NCBI GenBank assembly: GCA_036245805.1
Contig: BTRK01000006.1
Span: 36,026,901 to 36,090,900 of the forward strand
Direction of reading: 5' to 3'
From: Pristionchus mayeri
Lineage: Eukaryota; Nematoda; Chromadorea; Rhabditida; Neodiplogasteridae
DNA length: 64,000 bases
In this document: in pieces, positions 46,401-57,261 of the stretch
Numbering within the stretch: position 1 is the stretch's first letter
How the letters are laid out: the number at the start of each line of letters is the position of its first letter
The notes under the pieces: model-generated
What the model was told of the DNA's origin: nothing
Database searches by the model: none
Seen by the model: only the letters and a program-made list of their open reading frames with translations
Program-made: the position numbers and the translations under genes

Positions 46401-46694
46401 GGGCAAGGAACAGTTCACCATCGAGATCCCCGATGATCTCAAACCCGGCCAGAAAGTCAACGTTAAGGTAGGAGAGATATTCCGGGAGAAAGGGTGTTGA
46501 CATGTGCGATTTTATCCCTTGATGAATGAGCGCAATCAGTGGCTGAGCAGGTATGCATGGAAATATCCCCTGCTCAGGTCTCCAATGGCTCTTCTTTCAC
46601 CGTTCTTTCCCGTTTCGACACTGAGGTCGAGTTGACGTACAACCACCACGGAGGAATCCTCCACTACATGATCCGCAAGCTCATCTCCGAGTAG
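40423..46694 (+). CDS. aco-1: cytosolic aconitase / IRP1-type protein
   Basis: Interconverts citrate and isocitrate with a [4Fe-4S] cluster. Fourteen or so exons give a continuous protein of about 890 residues: [86 protein letters not shown]. The cluster Cys lie in [13 protein letters not shown] and in [13 protein letters not shown]. The swivel domain has [36 protein letters not shown] and [15 protein letters not shown]. The length and the [11 protein letters not shown] and [12 protein letters not shown] blocks mark the IRP1/ACO1 class rather than mitochondrial aconitase, and no mitochondrial leader is present. From the literature, nematode ACO-1 keeps the enzyme activity but is not thought to bind IREs. 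The intron 42042-43927 contains a DDE transposon whose end abuts the splice acceptor. Confidence 0.96.
42330..42412 (+). repeat. tRNA-like sequence in left TIR (B-box only)
   Basis: GTGGGTTCGAATCCCC at 42392 is a good tRNA T-arm/B-box. The region matching the A-box of the right copy has been altered or lost. Not a functional tRNA. Confidence 0.55.
42520..43408 (-). pseudogene. DDE-superfamily transposase remnant
   Basis: Reading leftwards, the frame gives [29 protein letters not shown], an in-frame TGA, then [20 protein letters not shown], the 'D..(H)...IP.GT...QPLD...N..FK' signature of pogo/IS630-like DDE endonucleases. A C-terminal part follows ([11 protein letters not shown]) with a Cys-rich zinc-binding-like end ([20 protein letters not shown]). 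The upstream ORF to 43408 is acidic ([20 protein letters not shown]) and may be the N-terminal region after an intron. The in-frame stop suggests it is dead or needs splicing. Confidence 0.72.
43669..43738 (-). repeat. tRNA-like sequence in right TIR (A-box and B-box)
   Basis: On the minus strand, TAGCCTAGTGG (A-box, 43723-43713) is followed 43 nt later by GGTTCGAATC (B-box, 43680-43671), the spacing of an internal Pol III promoter. Acceptor and anticodon stems do not fold cleanly and a TTTTT lies between, so this is a tRNA-derived remnant rather than a tRNA gene. Confidence 0.6.
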
Positions 46695-47120
46695 ATTCAC
46701 TAGAGCAAGCTAGAGTAATAATTGAGATTATACGTTCGGAGTGCCTTCTCGAGTCATACACATGTTTCTAGTTTCACCAGCGAGCACATTCCGTGTCTTC
46801 TCTTCGTTAAGTCTGCTTTTATTGTTGTGATTTACTCGTTTATCAACCGAGGTAAAGATGCTAATACCTGTAAGTGAGAATAAGTGACAAATTCGTTACA
46901 TACAAGATGGACACTCCTGGTCTTTCGAGGATGCACTCTAGACAACCAAAACAATACCACGGACACACGTAGTCTGTCCTGGTTGCGTGCGAACATCGGG
47001 AATGGAATTACACTGTGGACAAACAAGGCCTTCGGCTTGTCGCATTCAATAGGGAAGTGGGTACAAATAGGCAACTTGCATCGAAAATTACTAGGAAAAC
47101 AAGAACGTTGTTGTGTGAGT
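46695..47120. other. intergenic between convergent aco-1 and Mpv17-like gene
   Basis: 3' flanks of both genes. An 80-codon minus-strand ORF (46832-47074) overlaps but has no recognisable features. Confidence 0.4.
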
Positions 47121-48290
47121 TTACTCGGTTCCTTGATTCTCTAAAAGGTCGATTTGGTTACTACCTTCGTAACCTGAGTGTTCATTTTGTTTGATATGGG
47201 CGAAGAAGAAGGAATCCACGAGTGCAGCACAACTGACGAAGAAAACTCGGAATGAGGGCGGGACGAAATAGAAGTTGAGAGCTTGGACTGGCACCCACAG
47301 GAAGGCATCCAACTGAAATGGCTCGGAGGGCTTAAAAACGTCATTTCAATTCGCCCAAAATATCCTCGAATTGCTAGTTGAGCAAAAAAGTAAAATTGGC
47401 TATCTACAAGAAGAAAATTGGCAGCGTTGCCTCATTAGTCTTGCACCATCAGTCTCTCTCTCTCCCTCTGAATCGGGCTCGCCCCATTCTGGGGTCTTAA
47501 CGAGACGTTCTCCTGAATTCTTCATTCAACGCGTGCATTTGTGATCATTTTCTCTCTCTCCCTGCATTTTTTTTCTGTTGATTATGCGTTGCTCCCTGGG
47601 CTCAGCAGCAAACAGAACATGTTCTCACCGCGAGAAAATGAAGAAACTTGCGACGGTACTCGTCGAACCCAGACGAGACAGACTTGCCCTCCATCATATT
47701 AAGGCCTGTAAGCTGCTGAATTATTGAGTACTCGGAAGGGAGTTAAAACGGGATGCGTGCGAAGGCGAGAAATGAGAAGTGAGGAGCATGAGGTTCTCTC
47801 ACCTACGACGTAACTCGACGCGAAGAGAGGACCGCATGCCGTGTCCACTGCCAGCTTCTTGCCCACTATCTGACCTCGAGACCCGCGTATGATCGACCTA
47901 CGGAAGTATTCATAGTGACTATCCCCTCCCCACGACTATCCCCTTTCGGCATCCTTTGTTTTCCATAGTACGCATAACCAGAATCCACGACGAGTCCCAT
48001 CCATACGTTATCATGTTGTGGCACTGACCTGTCCAGCCATCGAAAGTAGAAGTGGTTGAGAGGCGCGAAAATGACCGTCGAAAACGCGATTATCCTCACT
48101 GGTAAACAAAGTTCGTCTCCTCCATTCCTCACCCTCTCTTACTTGTTCTTTGCCAGTCGGTTCTCATCTCTCGTTGTTCACTAATATTCTTCGAGTGTTG
48201 ATGGAGGAAGTCGCCCGTGGCCAGGACGAAAGCGCCAGTGAGAGTATTCGTGACCAGGAGGAACCGAGGAGAGAACGCTGTCTGCACCCA
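47121..48290 (-). CDS. Mpv17/PMP22-family membrane protein
   Basis: Four-helix integral membrane protein of the peroxisomal or inner mitochondrial membrane; family members act as channels or in mtDNA maintenance. Exons, leftwards: about 48290-48187 with WVQTAFSPRFLLVTNTLTG and FVLATGDFLHQHSKNI; 48107-48036 RIIAFSTVIFAPLNHFYFRW; about 47899-47811 KKLAVDTACGPLFASSYVV; about 47703-47632 LNMMEGKSVSSGFDEYRRKF; and 47313 to the end, LDAFLWVPVQALNFYFVPPS then FRVFFVSCAALVDSFFF. These fit the family landmarks 'GD...Q', 'P..H.WY', 'KLA.DQ...P' and 'W.P.Q..NF..VP...R'. Two usual residues differ (KLAVDT for KL..DQ, and VD where WN is usual). The first exon begins after an AG, so a short upstream coding exon or a trans-splice start is missing. 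The last exon may end by splicing near 47158 rather than at 47121. Confidence 0.8.
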
Positions 48291-51200
48291 TGACTGAAGA
48301 GGAGAAGATCGACCCCTCGAGAGTCTCCGATTGAGGTCAAGCTAGAGCAGTCAACAACTCCTTCCCCCTACTCTCGCTTCTCTTCTATTCATCCCATGAA
48401 CCCGAACGAAGTCGTGCAAGCTATTGCTATATTGCTAATAGGAAAACAATTTGGTCTAGACAAAAACATTGAGACTAAGAGTACCTTGAGCAGTGGAAGG
48501 GCCATTGTGGACGGTGCGCTCATTTTGAGCTTGAGGGGAGAAGAGAATGAAGGCGCATTGTGAAAGGGAGGAAAGGTTCGGAGACTTTGACCCGGTGTGA
48601 GAGGGCGAGTGATGGGGGGAGGGAAGGAAGAGAAACAGTGGTGTGATCACTCCCGCTTTCCCTTCCCTCACGTGTAAGAGCGTGCGCGAGTTTATCCAGA
48701 AGTGGCAAGGGTCGAAACTCGCGGACCAGGATAATTGCAGTGGCCGATTACTGTAGTCCGCGGCGACGGAAACACTAATGGATACCTTAAAGGAGTGCAG
48801 TAATCTCTACTCAGAAATCGGGACGCTTTTAGGCATGTGTGCATGGGGGCAGACGAATAGAGGAGGGACTGTCAATTAGGCAAGTTGTTATGAAGACAGT
48901 CCTCATCCCGCGAGTCCCATCCGAGAGGAGGAAGAGGGCTTCTTTCCCTCTGCCCCTGCTCAATATTCACTCCACTTCTCCTCTCTGGCTGACACTCATT
49001 GCAACACTGATTCATGCCTCACTTCACACTCCGTTGATGGTGTCTCTTCCTCCTCCAGTCGTCCTCTCCTTCGAGCATCGCTCCTCCTTAACCCCCCCCC
49101 TCTCCCCCTTTCTCCTCCTCCTGCTCCTCCTCTTCCTTCCTTCACTTCGATGCTTCAGTCTCCGCTTGTTTTCGCGTAGTCAATTTGTTCTACTGTTCTA
49201 TTTTCTCCGAGACTGTAGACTACTAGAATGTTGAGCTGTTCGCAGTTCTCTGTCCATATTTTAGTATCTACTCAAGACGGTCTGCCTCTCAATCTCTCAC
49301 CGAAAAACACCGAAGTGCTTGTATTTCCCGTTCGCCTCATTGTTCAGCTCCACTTTTTCCACTCTCGAATCTTTTGTGTATTTCTCTTCTTTCTTCATAC
49401 CTCGTCTACTCGCACGTATTCGACAACAGTCTGTTCGAATCCAGGCGGACATGTCTTTCAACCCATCACTCACAATGATCATAGCCATCACAAGAGTGAA
49501 GTTACTGCAGAATCAGGCCCTTTCCAATCATTACTTTTGCTGTTTCACAATTATAGCTCCCCGTGCAGAGATCCCTTGTCTAAGTGCTCGCTTCAATGGT
49601 TCGATCTAATTGCTGCATTCGGATTCTTCCTTCCGAGAATGAAAGGACCTTCTACTTCTCCTCCTTCTTCTTCTCAACAAGAATAGAAGTAGACCTCTCC
49701 TTTCTTGAATCTCTGGCCAATTCAAGAGTGTGCCACTTTCTCCTCCTTTTCCTCCTCCTCCTTCCTCCTCCCAGGTGCTCTTCCACTTCCTCCCTCCTCC
49801 TCCCGCCCCTCTCCCCCATTCTTCGTCGACCTCGTCATTCTTCCTCACTGATCGTCCCTCTTCCTCTTCCCTCTGACATCAATTACCATCGACTCCCTCA
49901 ATTGAGTCTGTCTTCGAGGCTCTTCCATCCCTTCTGACTTGGTCCCTCCACTCATCACTCTTGTTCCTTCCCCTCATCCGGCCATCCCCATCCCCATCCA
50001 CAACGATCAGCAGATTCATTGTACTCCTTCTTCCTTTTCTCTATTCGATTTGCTTGATTTTTTCCTCTTTCCTTCTTCTTCTTCCTCGTTTCTTCAAGTC
50101 TTCATTCATTCACTCTCCATATTTCTCACCACTTCCTCCCTCATTCTTCTCTCTCTTCTCTCTCTGATCAGCCTGCTTCCTCTCTCCTCTCTCTACCCTG
50201 CTTGCCAACTGTTCTGGATATCAAATGAGTCTCTCCTCTCTCTCGTAATACAATCCATGCAGTGCCTTCGCACTCACCAAATATACGTCGAATCGCTGAC
50301 CTCTCTTGAGACTTTTCCCTTCTGTTTCTTCTAGCAGACTCGGCTCTGATTTCACTGACGGGCTTGATTCTCGGTCCCAGATTGTGCTAGGGTCTCCCGG
50401 AATAAATCGGTTATCCGTCCGGCTAATCTCCCTTCCATTCAAGATGGACGTCCTTGATAATGAGCTCAGTCCTTCTTCTACCTTCTCTTTCTCTCTTCTG
50501 CTCTAGTCATACTAAATCCATCTCCGGCCATTGCTCGTTAGATGATGTAATCAGTGTGACTCTCTCTCTCTCTCTACTCCTATTATGCTTCCTCGATCAC
50601 GGTCATGCTCCTCTCTCCTCCTCTTCCTTCTCTTCCTCTCTCTAATTCTGCTCTTCATACCCACCAGATGCATCCTCTTTTTTCCTCTCTTCATTGTCGT
50701 TATTCTATGTGCTACTAACTCGATTTTCTCCATACTTGCACTATGTCTCCAATCTCCTCTCGTATCTCTCTGCTTCCCTCTCCACTCCACACATTCAATC
50801 GCTGATTTCGTCGCTCCTCTCATTAATCATTGTCGGCCATTGGCAACTTTTGCCCTGACTCTTGCCCCAACTCCTTCTTCTTCCCTCTTGGCCTCCTCCA
50901 TTTTGTCTTATCTGCTCCCTCTTTCCACGTATGGACCCATCCTTTCGCCCCTCTCAACATCCGTATTCCCTCGAGGTTTCAACGGACAAATTTATGAATA
51001 CACTCGCTGTTATTTCTGCTTTTTAGAAGAGGCGGCACCGAGAGAGTCGGGAATAGGAAGGAGATAGGGGAATAGGCGAAAGGATATTGAGGCCGGATAT
51101 AAGAGTGCATTGATTGATAGATGGGTCGGATGGGATGATAAATGGTGGTCCATGCCAAGGAGGAGGCAGTTGGTCGACTCCAAGAAGTGATTCAGATATT

Positions 51201-52831
51201 CAGACATTATTCATTCGACACGAAATGAACTAGGTGAGATGGAGTGGGCGCACTTATCAGTGATAGATTGCGGGTCTTCAGTCGCCCGAAGTGTTTCACT
51301 CCACTTTCCCCCATGCATTCCAGAGAGACTTCGCTGTCTGTGTTCATTTTGCTCTGCAACATTTCCGTCTTCTCTTTTCCTAATGGACGAATAGCCAATG
51401 ATCTCTCTGGGGACATCACTTCTTCTCCTCTCAACTATGCGCCCTCTCTCTCTCTTCATGGACAGGCTGTTGTCTTATGATCACTCCGTTCCTCCCCTCA
51501 TTCCTTCCTTCCTCGTTCTTCTCATTTGTGATAGGGTTCGCATCTCGATTCTCTCTCACATTGGACTAATTGAATGCCTGCCTTCTTCTTCTCTTCGTCA
51601 TTTCTTATTCCGTCGTGAACTCAATTGGGTCTCGTCCAATAGATTCAATATGATTACTCCTACCTTCTTTCCTCTCAGAACACGCGTCTACTCTTTCTTC
51701 CTCTGGAGAGAGAGAGAGAGAGATGGCTAGTTGAATCTGCTGTCCTTATTCCTGACAACTCACAGTTTAATCTCCGCTCTTCGTCTCCTGTAATCCCTCC
51801 GTCGCTTTGACGAATGTCTAGATGGAAGGACTCAGTGAACGGAGGAGGGGGAAGGGGGTTATTCCTCCCATTTCCAGCCCATTCAGCTCCTCTTTTGCGA
51901 CTGCTGCATACATATCACAAAGGGAAGACTTTCGTTCCCTCTCGCCCTCTGCTTCTCTGCTCTGCCTCTCCTCACTGTCCGAATTGTTTTCTGATTCCAT
52001 GTGCCGGTCAGACCATCCTGCGAGTAGAATCCTCTCCCAATTCCATTCCTCCTCCCTCTGCTGCACTCTATTATCAGACCGCGAGTTTGTGCGTGTGTGT
52101 CTGCGAAATGGGCGCTTCTTTTCGTCTTTTTGTGAGAAGAAATAGGCTCATTTGCAGTTAAAAGCACAAGACGAAGTCCTCCACACTGGCATTCCCCCTC
52201 CCTATTCAGTACTCGCACCCTCCCCCTCCCTCCTTCCCTTGCACCCTTCTCTCTCTGATCTACTCGTGAGAGGATCAACTTCTGCCATTTATTGGTCGAC
52301 CTCCTCACTAATCCCTCTTCATAAACTATTAGCCTGTTCGAGTGCGAGAGGGAGCAAGAGAGACTCTTTGCCTGCCACCACCCCTCCCTCCTTTCTTCTT
52401 ATACAACCTAAACCCTCCTTCGCTCCTCATTCATCGCAATTCAGCAGCAGTGGCTATCAATTTGTGGTCGGAGTTCATTTGATTGTTCTTGTTAGTCAGT
52501 GGACGGACAGGCCTCTCTGTCTGAAACAGAGTCTCGCTGCCTCTCCCCCAGCCCTTCTTTTCTCTCTCTCTCGATATCCTTAAATGCCTCAACTATTCGC
52601 ATAAGTTTAGCCGCTCTTCTCTCTCGCTCTCTTCTCTCTCACTTGATGTTTCTTCTCCCTCCAATTATCTCAACTCTCGTATTTGTCACCTCCGTGTTCG
52701 TGTTGCCCCTCTCGAATCTTGCCTTCTTAGACTCGTCTTAGATGCACTGACTCTCTCCTCACCACTCCACTCTCCTCCTCCTATCCAGGTAACTCCTCCC
52801 CCCTCTCCCCTCCTCACTTTCACATCCAGAA
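48291..52831. other. long pyrimidine-rich intergenic region upstream of GPCR gene
   Basis: From about 48900 to 52800 the plus strand is strongly CT-rich, with many TCTC, CCTCC and CTTCTT runs and few purine runs. Many open frames on both strands are by-products of this composition (Ser/Leu/Pro/Phe-rich on plus; Arg/Glu/Gly-rich on minus). No coding exon, RNA gene or repeat array is recognised. It is the upstream region of the GPCR gene and probably holds its promoter. Confidence 0.6.
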
Positions 52832-55800
52832 ATGCCCACTGAGTTCGAACGGTGCGCCTCGCTGTACGTGACGAATCAGACGATCAACGACAAGTCAGTT
52901 TCTTCCCCTCTTCCCTAATGGCCACTCTCCATTCTCCACCCGTTCCCCACCCCCCAAACAATAGGAGGACAATCGAATTGGTCGAGACTGTAGACGGAGA
53001 AAAGAGCGACTGAAGCCTCTTCTTAGCGTCGTACACTCTCTTTCTGTTGATGCGAACGCAATAACCAGAAAGGAGTCCCCTCTCTCTCGAATTATAGAGC
53101 CATCCGAAGGACATTATAGAGAATTGGACTATGAACGACCATTTTTAGCGGATGCCATGCGGATTTCGACAAGTCGATGTGTTGGGAGAAATCTGGTTAC
53201 GGGGAGAGGACGGAGCGACGATGCCCTTTCCAGTACTGCACGACAGTTCCAGGCTGCGAACGGATAGCAGGTACCCGTGTACCAACAGTCGACCAGGAAT
53301 GAGTGGGCGCTGGTTCAGACATCCACATGGTGTCTCGGTACTGCGACCTGGCTGGTTCGTGGGAGGTGGCTAACTACAGCCAGTGTCTCACTGTCGTCAA
53401 CGACTTTAGCACCTGCATCGTCGGCTTCTGTCGAGTGGTCGGTTATCCTGAGTATTCCTCTATTTATGAACGTTTTTCCTCTCCAAGCGTGACATTTCGC
53501 AGAATGTGAGTCGAGTTGCAGCCTCTGGCTCTATATCGTCGATTCATTGCATATTCATGTTTCTCCACAACCTGGCGTAGTTAAATCCGCGAATAGTCTC
53601 TGCTGGCTGTTGTCAGCGGCCACTTTCCCGTTAATGAAATGGCTGCTGGGTGGGAATCACGACACGCCGCTTGTCTCTCCCCTTCTCGCAGCTCGTTTAT
53701 ACCTCTCGTTTCCGACCGAACGAATTCCCCCCAATGCTCACGGCCGGAAACCCATAAATAGCCTAAGCAGAGGCGATTCTTGATTTTCTTCCTTTCCAGT
53801 GTCCGGATGTGCTTCGGGACGTGGTGATATCGGTGTCGTTGACGTTGTCGATCGTCTCCGTCGCCCTTCTCGTTGCTGCCATCGTTCTCTTCTCCATCTT
53901 CGACTCCATACAATGCCGGTTAGGAAGACACTCCTTTTTGCACTTCACACTGTCCTACCAAATATAAAAAAAACATTGATATTGGAATGTAATGTATGAT
54001 GCATCTATTATTGGAATAGACGAGACCGAGGTCGATTCAGACGCCTGGCGATCCACAAGAACCTCGCGGTGGCCTTCGTGTGTCGATTTGCCGTGCTGGC
54101 CGTCTGGACGGTGGTGCAGTCGTCGAATCTCTTCCAGGACTGCTCCACATTCAACCCCACCAACATCATGTCATATGTGAGTTGAAGAAGGACACTCGAG
54201 AGAGGCCTCATGTGTTCATCCCCACCACACGCATTCACTCCCCTTTTTGTCCCCCTTCTCTCTCTCCCTTCTGTTCTCTCTCTATTTAATTATGAGTGTC
54301 CCCCTAATAAGATTGTTAGATGCCGCCGCGAGGTTCGAAATCCTGGGCATGATGGGAAATGTACATGAATGATCGAGACAGTGACACACGGTAAACACGG
54401 AATGACATGAAAAATGGATGCATTGCAGGATTGGATATGCAAGATGATCCTCTGGTGCGTCATCTACTTCCAGGTGGGACCTCTCTTCTCTAGCTATCTG
54501 AAGAGAATCATTGTAGGTGGCATCAGTGATGTGGATGTTGATAGAGGGCGCGTACCTCTACAGTCGGTTCACAGTCTTCGCAATGCGCCATTCGGACGCC
54601 CCCTACTGTCTGTATCTCCTTGCTGGATGGGGTGAGTGTTCCTCATTTGTTTCCCCTCTCTGAACATTCGCGTCCTCAGCAACTCTCATTATGTTGACTA
54701 GTCCCCCTCTTCGTCTTCTTTCTTTCTCCTTCGCGTGACTGAGAGATAAAACACAATTTGGATAGGAGGTCGGGATAGGAGGAGAACAATTAGCATGTGG
54801 AATCTCCTCTCCTTGAGCCATCAGATATCCTCTCCATCCTCTCCTTTCTCTCTTTCTTAGACTCAGACGAAACGGAGAGAACCACATTACGCACTTAGAG
54901 ACACTGGGGGATTCGGGGGTGTGGTGGTGGTGGGCGCAAAACGGGGCGAGATGATGTATAGGAGGGAGCGAACGGAGAACCATCCCCACAACACTCTCTC
55001 CCCCCGATCGAGGCTCCTTCTTTTATTTATCGATGCTCGAGTCTTCCCTGGAGAGAACCTTAGTCTTCTCGCCAAAGTCGAAGCAGAGTAGAACCGTTTT
55101 GAGGCTTACACCAAAGCGAGAGCAGCAAAATAAATCTAAGCGGAAAGCAAGACCATTCATCAAGTGGGGTGTGACATAACTGACAGGTCGAAGGGAGCAG
55201 CAGTGGGTACGCGCGTAAGCTGGGGACCAGCAGAGAGTGTTAACGTCCCTGCATTCTCTCTGTAGTCCACTCTGCAGCTCATGCCATTAATTCTTGGAGT
55301 ATCCATTCTAGAATTGAAAGACTGCTGGGAAAGTCATTGACAATGAATGAAGGCTTTATGGGAAAATAGTTACTGTATCATTCAAACGCTTTCTTGCAGG
55401 TATTCCATTCGTGGTGGTGATGACGTGGACGGTTGTGCACGAGTTGAAGACGCGCACGAATCCCTCCTCCTTCTGCTGGCTGCCCTATGCACAGGGAGAC
55501 CATCTGTGGATACTCGCTGGCACCATGGGATTCGCCCTAGTCGTGAGTTCAGACATCTCTACCGCCATAAGAAGGCGAAAACACATTTCCAAAATAGCAC
55601 TCTGAAATGACAAGGACAATTGCACGTGACGAAATGATGAGTTCTCGTCCCCGATGTCGCCCCCCGCACCAATACATTAATTATCCCCACATTAATTATA
55701 GATGAACCTCATCTTTCTGCTGGCGATCGTCGTAATTCTGGTTCAGAAATTAGGCAGCGAGAACACGGCTGAATCGAGGAAGATATGGTGAGGGCAATTA

Positions 55801-56722
55801 GGGGAACTGCTAGTACAAGCAAGAGCAAGTCCTTTTCCTGCACGAATTTGAGATTCAGCACGTAAATTGGTGGTTCTGTGATTGACTCATGCACCAACTG
55901 AAGACTTGCAGGCGAACGATCAAGGCGACTCTACTACTTGTTCCCCTCCTCGGCGTCTCCAACATTCCTCTTTTCTACGAACCCGATGAGCCCAGTGGAG
56001 CGTACATGCTCGGCTCCGCCATCCTGCAGCATTCTCAAGTCAGACACTCGCCCACTTCCCCCCTTTCTGTCTCAACGTTGACGTCATCTCCTTCTCAGGG
56101 AATCTTCATCGCCGTCCTCTACTGCTTCCTCAACAGCGAGATTCAGAATGCGTTGAAGAGGCAGCTGAGCAAAGTGCCTTTCCACTTTTTCTTGTGAGTT
56201 GATGCAACTTGCTTCTGATTCATCATTAATAGCGAATTGTTGCATCAAGCTTAGTGTTTTCAAACTATTTTCGAAATGAGTCCTATAAATATATTATATT
56301 CAATTTTCAGACGTCGTGCTCACTTCGAGACAGAGCGTACATACGTGCCCGACTCTCACCATCACGCCAATCACAAACTGGGCGTGCCCATGGGAGAATT
56401 GAATGGAGGACCGAAGAAGGACGAGATCATCGTCGCCGTCGCCAACAACGTCGACCATCCTCAGCCAGAAGCCGCCCCCTCCGTGCAGTCGTCGACACCA
56501 TCCTCCCCCACCCAACAGACGACCTCTCTCCTCACGCCACCCCCACCAGAAGAGACGAGTGTACCTCCACCACCAGAACCCCCTCTCTCACCACCCACTC
56601 AACCACTCTTACCTCCATCCAGTCCATTCAATCCACTCATGGCTGGATCGATCAAGAGTATTGATGCAGATATGGATCAATTGGCCGAGTCATCAACAGC
56701 AGCCGCCACTCCAACCCAATGA
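52832..56722 (+). CDS. seb-3: class B (secretin-type) neuropeptide GPCR, seb-3-like
   Basis: The ectodomain has the hormone-receptor Cys pattern: HADFDKSMCWEKSGYGER, RRCPFQYCTTVPGCERIA, SRYCDLAGSWEVANYSQC. TM1 is DVVISVSLTLSIVSVALLVA; later exons give the class B RIHKNLAVAFVCRF, WCVIYFQVA, EGAYLYSRFTVFAMRHSD, GWGIPFVVVMTWTVVHEL, CWLPYAQGDHLWILAGTMGF, LLLVPLLGVSNIPLFYEPDE and QGIFIAVLYCFLNSEIQNAL. The cytosolic tail is very Pro/Ser/Thr-rich and ends ATPTQ-stop. Peptide binding should signal through G proteins in neurons or muscle. The symbol rests on class B identity plus the neighbouring homeobox gene; as I recall, seb-3 and dsc-1 adjoin in C. elegans. pdfr-1 or seb-2 remain possible. The ATG follows CACATCCAG-AA and lacks a signal peptide, so an upstream exon may exist. 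Confidence 0.82.
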
Positions 56723-57261
56723 CGGGCCCTCGATTTATGATCACGAAAGGTATTCTAGGTAACGCTATAACTCCCCGTTCCGTGCCCTATCTACTGGTAG
56801 CAGTATATTTTACTCGTTCTACTTGCCTCTACATCACTTTTTCGTGCTCCTTTTCCACATAGGAAATGCCACGCACATACGCCCCGTTTTAGCCTCCTCC
56901 GCCGTTGTCATAATAAATAGCCATACTGCTTTCCAGTGAAGAAAATAATACTCGTCGAATGCGCCAAGTTGGTCAAAACTATCACTTGTATTGCCTCCCC
57001 CAATTGAATTGCTCGGTCTATTCGTAGTTTCTCAACGATCTCAGTGGCTCTCCCAAAACGATCTTCAAGTATTTACCACCTATTGTCACCCTTGCTTTCT
57101 ACTTCAGTTGTACAACTGTGCTTTCCGTCAGAGACGACAAATGAACTCGGTTCTTATGCTACTTACTGCCTGATTTACAATGCATGACATGATTGTTTTG
57201 AGCGAGAACATCGCGAAAACAAGGAATCGATTAGATTTCAAATGTTACTTGCAACACATGT
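56723..57261. other. intergenic between convergent GPCR and homeobox genes
   Basis: 3' flanks of both genes; nothing else recognised. Confidence 0.45.

Noticed and set aside
46832..47074. 80-codon minus-strand ORF as last exon of the Mpv17-like gene
   Set aside because: No in-phase acceptor supported by family alignment; the family normally ends soon after the VP...R helix.
48839..52583. Many 70-160-codon ORFs on both strands
   Set aside because: Composition shadows of the pyrimidine-rich region (Ser/Leu on plus, Arg/Glu on minus).
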